A DNA stretch of 64,000 nucleotides from Ficedula albicollis (lineage: Eukaryota > Chordata > Aves > Passeriformes > Muscicapidae): positions 26,273,062 to 26,337,061 of the forward strand of contig NC_021678.1 in NCBI RefSeq assembly GCF_000247815.1, given 5' to 3'. A model generated the notes under the pieces. It was not told the DNA's origin, searched no databases, and saw only the letters and a list, made by a program, of their open reading frames with translations. Each line of letters begins with the position of its first letter. Positions within the stretch are counted from its first letter, which is position 1. Of the stretch, positions 39,857-51,879 are shown piece by piece. The translations under genes and the position numbers were made by a program.

Positions 39857-40875
39857 GAGATATATATGCTAGTAACTACTGCCAAAAACAGCATAAAGGT
39901 CTAAGCAGTCACTGGCCTCACTCAGAGTGACTCTTCCTATCATTTATGCATTACAGCAGAGAGGGCCTGAATCCTGGGAGAGGTTTCTCTTTATTCCCAT
40001 CTTTTTCCACTACTACTGTCACTGATATTTTTATCACTTTTACTATTAATCACACCATTATTATGAATCACAACAGTCTTTGACATACTGTCTTTCACTT
40101 CTATTAATAATTGTGCTGTATCTCATTTCAAATAACATCATATGTCAGGCAAGGACTTTACAGAACTGTTGTGTTCACCCATGAATATTCACATACAAAT
40201 CTCCACAAAGCTTATAATTTTTATAGACCAAGTACCTAAGCTGTAAACACAAAGAGGAGGCACATGAAAAAGTGGTGCCATTTACCTGAGGTGTTATATT
40301 GGGTTTTTCCAGTCCCAATTAATTGAAAGCACTGCCAGAGGCCAACACATTTTATATCATGGCCTTGGCTTACCCCTAATTCCCTTCTGACATCTTTACT
40401 TGGACTGAGCTTTAGGATGAAGGATGCCTGTGACTGCCTCCCTTCTAGTCCCTGGTTTCCAGAAGGGAAAAGAATGAAGCCAGAGGGTAATGGAAACAAA
40501 ATGAATTGAAGTTACAGAGGTGAGTAAAAAAGTGCCAGTGGACACCCTTCAAGCACAGGGAGCAGGGAAAGTCACTTTTAGCTTCAGTGCAGAGAGACTG
40601 AGGAAAAGCTCCAAAACAGTTTCTGCAAAAACCTGCACGTTCCCTCAGACCATGAACCAAGCTCCTCTTCTGCTGTCAGCATCCCCTGGGAGTTATTACT
40701 GACCATGGTCTCACCCTCATACAAAGTATTTTAATTTATTTTTATTTGTTGGGTTTTTTGTAGGGTTTTGTTTGTTTGTTTGTTTGTTTTTAATTCTAAA
40801 CTTGCAAAGAATTAAACTTGGCCACAGCTGAGATTATTTGATATTATCTGACCATGTCACATCAGAGTGGGGCTT
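39857..40875. other. Unique non-coding DNA with a (TTTG)n tract
   Basis: Frames are under 90 codons. The only repeat noticed is (TTTG)n at 40766-40790. No gene or transposon was recognised. Confidence 0.7.
40766..40790. repeat. (TTTG)n microsatellite
   Basis: About six tandem TTTG units, ending in a T run. Confidence 0.9.
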
Positions 40876-41035
40876 GGGTTGAGTGTAACTGGGTCACCCT
40901 GCACTGCCCACACTGCAGAGTGAGCACTATATCCTGCCACACCAATCAATCTTTCGGGTTGAGTGTAACTGGGTCACCCTGCACTGCTCACACTGCAGAG
41001 TGAGCACTACATCCTGCCACACCAATCAATCTTTT
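40876..41035. repeat. Two-copy tandem duplication, 80-bp unit
   Basis: Copy 1 is 40876-40955 and copy 2 is 40956-41035, both beginning GGGTTGAGTGTAACTGGGTC and ending near CAATCAATCTTT. Two transitions separate them (CTGCCCAC/CTGCTCAC and ACTATATCC/ACTACATCC). Confidence 0.97.
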
Positions 41036-44000
41036 CCTCAACATTAAAGAGTTCAGGGCTGAGCATCAAGTCAGAGTCTCAATCAGGATTTACTGCCTTG
41101 GCATTTTGCTTCACAGGCTGACAAGTGGGCTTGAACACATTTCAATATGCTGATACTTCTTTATAAAAGCAATTACAAGCAGAGAAGCACAGAGCAACCT
41201 CAACTGCTAGAAGAGCCCAATTGAATTTCTGATTTAAGAAGAAGTGGTTAGCACCATTAATGAGAGCTACCCGGTACTCTGCTTGATTTGCTCTTGCAGG
41301 CCTCTAAAAGAGCCCTGACTTAGAACAAGCAAAGACATTTTATTTATTATTTTTACCTGGAATCACCTTATTATGAGACTCAAGACCAAATTATGTTAAT
41401 TCACTTCCCATTGATAAAAAACAGATAATATTACCATCTTATAGCACTGCAGATGCACCAGCCATCTTCAATCAGCCAAGGAAGATATGAAGACTACTTC
41501 AGTTTGGATTAGAATGATTTTTATTCCATTGCCCTTGGCTGATGGGCCATTTACTCCACTGTATTATCTTTGGTAATGCTGAATTCAGTTACAGAGATCC
41601 ATAAACAAACTGCACAATTTGAGTTTGTTTCCTTGATAGTGCCATGTGTTTTAAGCTCAGCAGAGTTTGAGCTCAGGGAATAGGCAGATGGTGCTGTTCC
41701 ACTGAACCTCCTTTAGGGTTAATGAAGAGAGGCTGCATTCAGCTGTGGAACACCAATGAGCAACACTGTAGTAACCCATTTTCACAGCTCTGAGTTTTCC
41801 CCAGGCCCAACTCACTGTCTGCCATTTCAGCTGTGCTTTTCCCAGCCTCCTTATGGCTTCTCTGAGCTGCCACCCACCCACTCTGGACCTACAGGTCACC
41901 AGCCTCATGCATCTAATATGTTCTTTTTCCTACACGTTCAGTGATGCTTATAAAAGAGGCAGCCATGCCCTATTCCAGCAAGGCTTGTGTGGCCTTTGAT
42001 TATTTTGGCCACGATGCTACAGCAAAGTCCCCCAGAGCCAAAGGGATGAGCTCTATACTTAGTCACACAGCTAGAGATCTGTGCCTGTACTGAGTCACAC
42101 TGCCTGTGGGTCTGGTGTAGGAGGAGCTGTGGATAAGAGCTGTCACACATTTACTGCCAGATCCCATCAGCACCTCAGCTGACCTTGGCCTCCTGCCTGC
42201 AGCAATGGGACAGCACGTGTGACCTCTGCACAAAGGTGGCATCCAGGGTATGAATGGAGGACACAGAGAGGAAACACTGTCTGACTTATTTTCATAAGCA
42301 AAAATATTCTCCACTTCTCCCTGCATTCAGCTAAACCTCCTCCGCATTAGTTATTCCATGGCATCCCTGTTATAATGGTTGACAAGCTGACTCAAGGCAT
42401 ACAAATCCCTAAGGGAATATTTTTTCAAGGGAAAAGAAAAAAGGAACCCATCTTAATGGCATTCCTGCATGCATATCAATAAAAGAGCTTCAGCAATCAC
42501 TTCCTGGGTGTAATTACATTCATCTGCATCTGTGACTAAGTGACCTGTCAAAGTGTCAAAGAATCTAGTTTGGAAATTAAATTCCCTACACATAACAACA
42601 GCCTATGTCAGTACCTGCACTTCTCCTATTTTCATTTTAGCTGTACAGAAATTGTCTAGGCTTGCTGTTAAGCCATGTCTGTGGTACAGAGTTGCAAAGG
42701 TGTCTATCCTAAGCATGTAAGTTCAAGTCCTAGCACGACAATATTAAATCTGAGTTAAGGTCCTTGGAGGATTTGAAGAAAGCCAGGTTAATAAAGAATG
42801 CTCTTAAAAGGGTTAAATTTCACTTGGCGTAGGAAGAAAGCCATGTACTAGCATGCTGAAATAAGCAGAAAAAAAATCTTTTTTTCATTATTGAAGAGTT
42901 ATAATTATCATGCTGGCAGCAAGAATTTTTTTTACACAGGCCAATACATGATGGTCAAGGGCCATAAATTGCAAATTAGGCTAGTTTCCCAAGTTAACCT
43001 CAATGAATTAAGAATCACTTCTTCCACCTCCATGACACCACTTGACATCTCCCTGAGTAAATGCCACTGTTCTGTGGCAGTGACCAGTGACTCCCAAATG
43101 GGATTCTTTCTCGTTGTCAAATGTGAGTTCTACTACTGACGACAATGGAGGAGAAGGAATGTGAGGAGCAGACAGCAGCAGCACATTATAGAGGATAATA
43201 TGGTTGGAGGCTTGATCTAAGAGAGATGATTTGGTGTTTTTCAGAGGTCAGTCCTGATCCAAACTACAGGTCTTAGGGGCATCTTGTACTCCCAGGAAGC
43301 ACCACTCTTGGGGACTTGGAGCATGGTTAACTTGAGACACAAGTTATTAGCTTCCTTCTGGTTATCCTTGACCTCCACGGTAAGCCACTGGTATCCAAAA
43401 ACCCATTGAAGACATTTATTTTTGAAATCAGGCCCATTGAGGCACCGTGAGTGTAGTTTGTATGACCTAAAGGTCCTCCCATGCCCTCCCTTGGACTCCT
43501 AAACAGACCAAGAACTGACATTGCCTGTGGGGCATCTCTGGATCAGTAAACAAGCTGGCTGCTTTCAGATCTTATTTCTCAATTATCCATATAACCTGAA
43601 ATGCCTGGAAAGCTGTCACTGTGACCCACAGCTGGGAAAGTATGAACATCCCTGTCAGAGAACAAATGCACTTGGAAGAACCAGCATAGCCACATAAATA
43701 GTTTTAGCCTGGGCTCAGCATACCCCATTTAATAGGTTCATTTTCACACTACATCATTTTCCAGCCAGATTGCAGATATATTCCTCACCCCCTGTTCCAG
43801 GCAGAGAAGAGATTTTGCTCAAGACCCATAACAAATGACCAGTCAGAAATGGCAAGCCAAGGAGAAAAAATTGCTGACCGATGTGGAGGAAAGAGCATCT
43901 TCATAAAATATAGCTGGGTTGGGCTGATTCTGGGCACAGGGTATCATGTAAAGGGACACAAAATTGCTTTCTGCATTAAGTAGAGAGACCAGGGTTGTTG

Positions 44001-45821
44001 CAGCACTTAAAAAGTTCCCCACCACTCTCTGGAGTTACAGTGAGCAGGAAACAACTTCTGCCCATGTGAGCCCAGCTTGATAGTAAAATAATTTACCTTG
44101 TGTTGGTGGCTGCAACTCTCTCAGCATTCGTTACAAATTAGGTGAGGGGAAGGACAACAGGATGTCTTCTGCCTCAAAGCCAACTGAACTTATGTTTCTA
44201 AAAATATTTGCTTTGCTGAAACCTGGAGATGACAAAGTTATTATCACACTGAAACTATTTTTGGTCACAATGTCACGTTTGATAAAATGAATGCATGTTG
44301 CAAGCGTGTGCTGATCCTGTTAACACTGTAAGTACCTGCTGAATTGCTCTGAATGATATTTTTTGTGGTTTGATTTTTTTAGACACCCCTTTTTCTTCTC
44401 TCTTTTTCAGAGTGACATTTTAAAAAATATCCTTTAATTTTATTTCTAAAAGCTGAACAGATAGCTGGAGTATTTCAGTACTGCTAGAACTGAAGTTTTT
44501 TGGTTATAGGTGACATTCATATCACCACTTTACCACATCCACTGAAGTTTGTTTCATAAAAACCAAAGCAAACAAACAAAACTTTACCTAATTTTTAATT
44601 TGGCATGGAACAGGAGATGTTTTGTATCCAGATCTTTTCACAACAAACATTTTACCATAAACTCATTGATATTTCCTTTCTTGCAGGAAGTTTTGTGCAG
44701 GTAATTTCTCTTAATCCAAAAGTAACTGCAGCTCCATCATGGTTCCTCAATGGCAATTCTGCACAGTTTAATTGTTTACCTCTGCTTTGCTGCTGTCTCC
44801 CTGCTGTGCCCCTCTCAGAAATGCCATGACCCACACAAGTTACACAGAAATTCACACCACACTCATTTCCCACTTCTGTTCATGTTTCTTATCAGTGGAT
44901 CCTGTAAATTAATACCAGCTTTGCCTGTGCAAATTTCAAATATACCAGTTTTCAAGGATAGATACATACTTAATTTGAGAATCTAAAATATTAAAAAGAA
45001 AATATATATTTTTTGAGCATTAAAGTAGTATCTCATATATAATCATTTAATCAAGACATGATGACCACCTTCAGTTATTTCCCTGGCATTCAACAGGCAC
45101 TGCAGACAGGATGCTACAATCTGCTTAATGAGCTCTATGTGGTTTCTTCAAGAGATCTCTGATCACTAAAATAATGAAGGCTGATGTAACTGGGTGAGCA
45201 GGGCCAGACTAAGAATCTGCTTGCCTTGTGATGGACAAGCTGAGCAGAGCACCCTATTAATTAATTACTGATAAGACTCTGAAAAGCATTAGATAAAACT
45301 AATTAAAAAGAAAACCAAGTGAAGTCTCCACAATGAGAAGCAGAAGGTGAAGGACAGCACCCAGCATATGGAGAGGTCAGATCAGCTGGAAAGTTATGGT
45401 TAATGAGGGGCAAGAGAGCATGTGTGCCATGATTTGGGACACAACTGTTGTGATAACTGTAGCATTTTTCAGATATCAATAGTATGCAATATTGAAATGG
45501 TTTTACCCAGTGCTAGGAAGGGCTAAGACAGATGAAGCAAAGAACAAGAAACATTAAATTTTTTAAAGGTAACTGAACTATTGATTAGAAATAGAATATT
45601 ATAAATCAGCTAAAAATCATCTGAGAGTATTAATTTAAAAATAGCTGATGTAGTTCTGATGCACCTGCTGGGTAGTGAAATTCTACCATTGTAGCAGCAA
45701 TAAATCCTTATATTACAGGAAGGAGAAGACAGCTGGAGAGTTTTCTTGTTGATCACCATTTATAAAGATCTAGTTCCTCTTTTTTTAAAGAATTATCTTC
45801 TCTATCCACAATACCCAGAGA
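41036..45821. other. Unique AT-rich non-coding DNA, no gene seen
   Basis: Frames are under 90 codons. A weak tRNA B-box-like motif (GTTCAAGTC, 42721-42729) and a micro-exon-like arrangement (44671-44705) were noticed and are discussed as findings. No transposon was recognised before the CR1. Confidence 0.65.
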
Positions 45822-46198
45822 TACAGCAGAGAGCTGGGGCAGCTCAGCCTGGAGAAAAGAAGGTTTTGAGATTATTTTATAGCACCTTCCAGTACCTAAA
45901 AGTGGCCTGAAGGAAGGCTGGAGAGAGACTTTTTGCAGGAGCATGCAGGGATAGAACACAGGGGGATGCCTTTAAGCTGGAAGGGGGTATGTTTAAACTG
46001 GATATTAGGAAGAAATTCTTTAAGGTGAGGGTGGTGAGACAGTGGAGCCAGCTGCTCAGAGATAATGTAGGAGTGTCCAAGGCCAGGTTGAACAGGGTTC
46101 TGAGAAATCTGTTCTAGTGGAAGGCGTCCTTGCCCTTGGCAGGGAGGTTGGAACAAGATCTATAAGGTCCTTTCCAACCCAGGACATTCTATGATTTT
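45822..46198 (+). mobile_element. CR1 LINE fragment, 5'-truncated, 3' end present
   Basis: CR1 is a non-LTR retrotransposon common in birds and other sauropsids. The fragment follows the CR1 3' end from memory: the stretch CTCAGCCTGGAGAAAAGAAG (reading L-S-L-E-K-R-R, from the C-terminal tail of ORF2), CTTCCAGTACCTAAAAGTGG, CTGGATATTAGGAAGAAATT, a TGAGGGTGGTGAGACAGTGG block, CAAGGCCAGGTTGAACAGGG, a CCTTGGCAGGGAGGTTGGAA block, and the terminal CCTTTCCAACCC...ATTCTATGATT. Most of the element (promoter, ORF1, endonuclease, reverse transcriptase core) is missing, and ORF2 is broken by a stop just after L-S-L-E-K-R-R-F and by others further on. It is a dead-on-arrival insertion. The 5' edge is uncertain by about 15 bp; the subfamily is not assigned. 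Confidence 0.96.
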
Positions 46199-49100
46199 CC
46201 ACAACTTGAAATCCTTTTGTCACTCTAGTGGTATTCAAGATACCACTGCAGTTCCAGTCTTAATTGCCAATTATGCTGGCCTGACTGCAGGTTTGCTGGG
46301 TGGAATTCTGTGGTGTGTGTCCTGAAGGGCATGGGAATTAAAAGCTGAACTTATTTTTCTTCTGCTTTGATTTTAGTCATGTCTTGAGTTATAAAAATTC
46401 ACAAGAGCAAGCAACACGAGGAGGTTGCACAGTCCAGAAGAGGACTCTTCAGCTTTACACAGTTAGTACTTTGAAGAGTAGAAAGTTATAATTCTGAATT
46501 TGGATTTATGAGGTCAAGAGGCTTCTGGTTCTTGAAAAGGACAGAGGGAATCATTAGAGCATCAGAAAACTACACGAGGGTTTTGTGAAAAGCAGGAAGT
46601 AGCTGAGGAGGGAACAAACTGTTTCTTGGGAAACCAGAAGTATTATTCATCACTTTCACACACAGAACCTTGACTTCTTGCTCCTCTTTCCTTGCCCTGC
46701 AGTTCTATTCTTCTACTTGTCCACTGAAGCCATGACTTCTTCCCTCATATGCGACCTGGCTGCCTCTATTTAAACCATCTGCTCTCTATTTTCTACATAA
46801 ATGCCTTAAATGAGCACATTCTACCAGTCATTACCCAGCACATCAGGTTAGGGGCAGCCTATTACCTATTTATGACTGATTCTAAGACCACAAGAAAAGC
46901 TCCAGGTACCAATAAGCAGACCCGTGTCTTTCATTTTCCAGGTGTTCTTCAAGATTGAATCAATGATTAATGATCTGGTTCTACTCAATATTGTGTGAAC
47001 CTCTGTTGGCAATTACCATGCTCAAGCAAACCCTTTATTGCACAGGGTGTGCATGAATAGTTCTGCAGGCACGCTGCACAGAGAATCATTCCCTCTTTTG
47101 AATCCACACCCTTTTATGTCAAAATACATGAAACCATACCTCCATGAAAACACTGCTACAAGCATAAAGAAACAGTCAGGATCACACATTCACGAGACAA
47201 TAGTTGCCTGTGAATACAGACAACTTCACAAGAGACTCACACTCATCTGCAGGTGCACACCTGGCTGCACATATTCTGATGCAAACATATTCACACACAA
47301 GCCATGGTCAAAGGCAATCACAGCTGCAATTGAGAACACCAAAAAAGCTACACTCTGCTCCTTTTATAAAGCCAGAAATTGTCACATCATAGAACTTGTA
47401 CTGTCCAACTCAACCACACTTGAATTTCATCCCATTTCAGTTCACGCTTGAATTTCTCAGCACAGTAAATCCTGTTCAAGGCTGTGAGACATGAGCAATG
47501 AAGACAACAATGTCAATGATATAAAATTAATAGTGCAAAATGGCAATAAAATGGGAAAATCCCATCACTGCCCATAAAAGCATATTAGCCTGACTTGTAT
47601 TTACTCTTCTTTTCTGGAAGAATTAGCTTGTTTCTCAAAGCTTATGGGAAACACTAACAGTAATGAAGCAGAAAAATGATGAATGTTAAAACTTAAGGGT
47701 GATCCGTAGATGGTTGTAAACTTGTCCCTCTTTGTTGCCCATGTACTTTTGATGAGCTTGCAAAGTTTTAAACCTCCTAAATTTTATACAGAACAGTTTT
47801 ATTTCTTTCAAGCTACAGTGGAAATAATTTCCTTATCTATCATTTAGAATGGTTTAATACTTTCATTAATCCACACATCATAAAGCAGCAAGTGATTTTT
47901 ACACATATTCCAATCACTCATTGTGCCTCCCAGCAAACAGAAAAGGGCTGCTTTTTGCTGATTCTGAAGTTAAACCTAAGGCCAGTATCTCCACAATCCA
48001 GGCTAGTGAAGGTAGTGATTTCAAGGCAGACAGAGCAAGTGCCATCCCTGCTCTGTCTTTAACAGAGAGATTGCTGGCCTTTGATAGCTACCAGGGCTGC
48101 TGGCCTGCCAGCAAGGAAGCCTTGTCCTGTCACCTTTGATGGAAGCCACACCACACACTGCTTAGAGTAGCAGTGGCCTCGTTAGCCACAGGAGCCAGGC
48201 ACCCTCTCACCCATGCCTGTGCCCTTGGCTCTAGGGGCACTGTCCTCACAAGCCAAACATGAGAAATCATTTCACAAACTCATTGACAGGACTGAGGGGT
48301 GGCTGGGGACAAGCAATTGAGACAGAGCTGCCTGAAAAGAGAGTTGGTGTGGGCTTCAAGAAATTCAGTCCCAGCTGTAATCAGTGGGATAGATAATAAC
48401 CATGTTGCCAACTAACACTTCCTTTTGTTAGGATAAGGGTTTTATTTTCCACCCAGTCATTCCAGGAAACTCCTCTTAAAATACAGATTTTTGACAAAGC
48501 CTTTTATTTTCCTTAAAAAAAAAAAGCTTTATCTTCACCAGGTATCAACTAAGCCATGAATCTGATAATTTCAAGAGCTGTTGAGTTGCTCAACTTCTAC
48601 TTTCTCTACTTTTTTTTCATTTGTCAGATAGCAATTTTCCCATACTGTGGGCTTTGACAGCCCAAGAGCTGATCAATGATTTAATAGACAGAACCTTGTT
48701 ATTAATGTCTTGCAATGGTATCAGTTTAAGCCCAGATCTATAGAATATCAGGGCTTAAGCACTTACCACAGCGCAAGTTATCAAGCATCCCCAGTAATGT
48801 CAATAGGATTTTGGCCAGCTCTCTTAATGCACCCTAGAGCTGGCTCAACACTTCTCAGAAACATACAAAAATTCAATTTACCACCTAAGGATGAGCTGTA
48901 GCTGCCATGAGAAGGGCACAGCTCCCATGAAAAGTGTAAAGGAGAAACTCAGAGTTGGGCTTGCATGCACCTGTTTGCACCACAGGATAAAAGAGCACAA
49001 AACATGCAGGAAACCTCTCCCCACAGCAGATCTTACCCCACACATCAGCCTCTGCCTCAGGACAATCAGACTTCTTTTGCCACACATTGCAGATGAATAT

Positions 49101-51694
49101 CCAGTCTTGGCCTAAATTAAGGCTTGGCAGTCCTTATTGTGATTGGTATCAAGTCAAAATTAGGGCCATAATTGTGGGATGTTTTTCCTAAAATGAGATG
49201 TAACAGGGTCAGCACTATTAATTTCAGCACATGAGCATGGGGGAAGCGACAGAGGCAGCTCACTGCATTCCTCACCTGCAGACTGGCTGCACTGCCTTTT
49301 GGCAGTGCCTCAGTGGGAGTGAGAAAAGGGGTGAGAAAAGGGGGTGAGGGACAAGGCTGTTTCCCTTAAGGCCTCTGAGAACCCAAGCCATAACATCACA
49401 CACACACTGAATTGGAGGTCAGGCTTTCTAGACCACTTCTCTGAACTGAGGTGCCCAAGAGCTGACCTTCCTACCCAGCCTGAAACCTCCCAGGGGCTGC
49501 ACATTTCTCCACAGAGGCTCTCTGGCTTGGGCACCTATTACCTTTCTAAGTATGACAAATTTTCCGTTTCACAAGGTGAAATAAACTCTATTTATTTCTC
49601 AATACAACTCAAAACTCAAATACATTTGTATTTAGTAGTTTAGGTGGGTATTGTCATCCTGTAGCCCCTGCTCTTCTGCCACCCTTTGCAAAGAATTAAG
49701 ATGCAGGCACATCAGTCTGTTCCCAAAAACATGGCGGAAAGAATCCAAAACCAAACCAGTCTAATTTGAGGTACATGGAACCTGTGATAAGTGTTCATGA
49801 GTCATCTATGTTAAAGAACAAACATCTTTTAAAACCACCAATCATCCCAAAGGGGATGGTTGGAGGGGTCCAGCCTGTTGGCCCATTTATGTGTCACATT
49901 TAGAAGTTCATTAACCTGAGTCTTCCATTATATTAGCTTGTATCTGATGTGAGAGAGGATCTCCAGCCAAATGCAGAACCAGCTCCATTCTGCCTAACTT
50001 CCAGACTTCTGATGGAATTGCAAGAAGAGAAAGGAGGGGGCCACATACTTTTAATGTACAATTGGAATACTTCTCCATTTCCCTTCCAAGTAAGTTCAAA
50101 GCATTTGTCAGTGGCAACCAATATTATTCCTTTTCCAAAAGGTCTACTCTGTATGCCAGCTGCATTATTAGTAAGACAAATTCATTCACATAGGTGATAA
50201 ATACAATATTTTTACCCAACATTATTCCCTTTCTGATAAATTTCTCATTTGTTATTTCAGTTCACTACAACACTTTCTTTTTCTTTTTCTAATATTGAAC
50301 TAGAAAATGTCTTATTTGTTTTTCATGAATAAGAAAGGTGTTTTTTTCTAATACTCATCCCTGGTATGATAATTTGGAGAAGAGCACAGAGATGAAAAAT
50401 TGTTTCTTTCCTTAGAAGTACTGGAGGGAATAACTACCATTACAAACTGTTGGTGAAAAATTAGCTTTTCTACCTCCCACACTAATATTTAGGAAACCTT
50501 GGTGAAAGTCATAAACAGGGGAGGTAAATTTTTCCAGTTTAGCTTTTGCTGAAACGCTGCAGGGACGAGAAAGATAAGGCCACATCCATTGTGTGAGGCA
50601 AGCTGCCAGTTTAGCACTTGCATATTGTGTGCTTTTCAAATGGTTCACCACACTCCCAGCACTGTCCCAGGTCTCCCAGATTTCCCACCCCACGTCCAGT
50701 GGCCCCATTCTGTATGATCCTGCTATCCACTGATGGGTTTTTAACCCTCAGACCTCTCCATGTGGGGCAACCTCCTCGTGTTCTCATGAATTCAGAACAA
50801 CAGGACCTCCTGGTACTGCAGCACTCCACATACTCTGATTTATACTGGTCCACAAAAAACCAAAAAAAACCAAAAAAAACCAACAAAACAAACCACCAAA
50901 AATCCCACCAAAATAAGCAAGCCACAAACCACAGAGCAATTCACAATGTGCTTGTTTCAGGTTTGAAGGAATGTCAGGATCTCAAAACACCATTTAGACC
51001 TGAAACCTGAGGTAGCTGTGACAGTGAGGACCAACACTGAGACCAGACTAATCGAGCTAAACTCAGACTGCTTCCACATTATTGCTGAGCAGGGCAATGA
51101 TCTTTCCACTTGATGCATGCATATCTTCCAGCACCATCTCGTGTTATGCAAATTTAATCTGCCACCAATTTGAACTGCTGACTAGCAAGTAGATTATCAG
51201 AGCATTTGGCAATCAAATGTTTTACCTGAAAATCCACCCAAAGCCTTTATCAGCCTTACAGGATAACTAGTCCATTTAAAAGTATTTTTTAATGCTAAGA
51301 GCTTTTCTAATCCTGCACTAAAGTGAAGGTAAAACCTTTCAAAGGTCTTTGTCAAAACATTTTTCTTCAGATTGCAATTCCATCTATTTTTCTCTCTCTC
51401 TTACTGTTTCCACACTTCCTCCAACATGCAGATCCATTCCTGGATAAAAGGTTTCCAAGCAATTTTTCAGTCTTGACAAATGCAGTAGTTGGGTGGGGTT
51501 TTTTCCCATAAAATTAGACATTGAACAGAATGTTTCCCATACCTTGAGAAATACAATGAATTATTTAATAGGGAAAAAAAGGCTTAGCAATTCATACTCT
51601 TATTTGGAAATTTTCTCCTAATTCTCAGGGCCAAAACTATATAAGTAAAAGATCACTTTCCAGATGTGTGCCTATAAATATATATATAACATAA
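46199..51694. other. Unique AT-rich non-coding DNA, no gene seen
   Basis: The largest frames are 130-137 codons (47038-47451, 50618-51010) without recognisable domains; the second owes part of its length to a CAAAA-rich tract. A 13-bp imperfect tandem pair (GTGAGAAAAGGGG type) lies at 49319-49348, and an A-run of 11 at 48515-48525. Confidence 0.65.
50850..50912. repeat. (CCAAAAAA)n-like A-rich simple repeat
   Basis: CCA-plus-A-run units recur, first at about 10-bp spacing and then irregularly. Translated frames over it are lysine/asparagine-rich artefacts. Confidence 0.85.
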
Positions 51695-51879
51695 CCACAG
51701 AGGCATATATGAACACACATCCACATATTCAGTAACATAGAGCAATACCTGGCCACTGGCTTTCATGTGTGACTAATTTTTGTCATCCCACAGAGGCATA
51801 TATGAACACACATCCACATCTTCAGTAACATAGAGCAATACCTGGCCTCTGGCTTTCATGTGTGACTAATTTTTGTCAT
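51695..51879. repeat. Two-copy tandem duplication, 93-bp unit
   Basis: Copy 1 starts at 51695 and copy 2 at 51788, both with CCACAGAGGCATATATGAAC. Copy 2 runs to GTCAT at 51879. Two differences are visible (CACATATTC/CACATCTTC and GGCCACTGG/GGCCTCTGG), both transversions, unlike the transitions in the other pairs. Confidence 0.97.
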
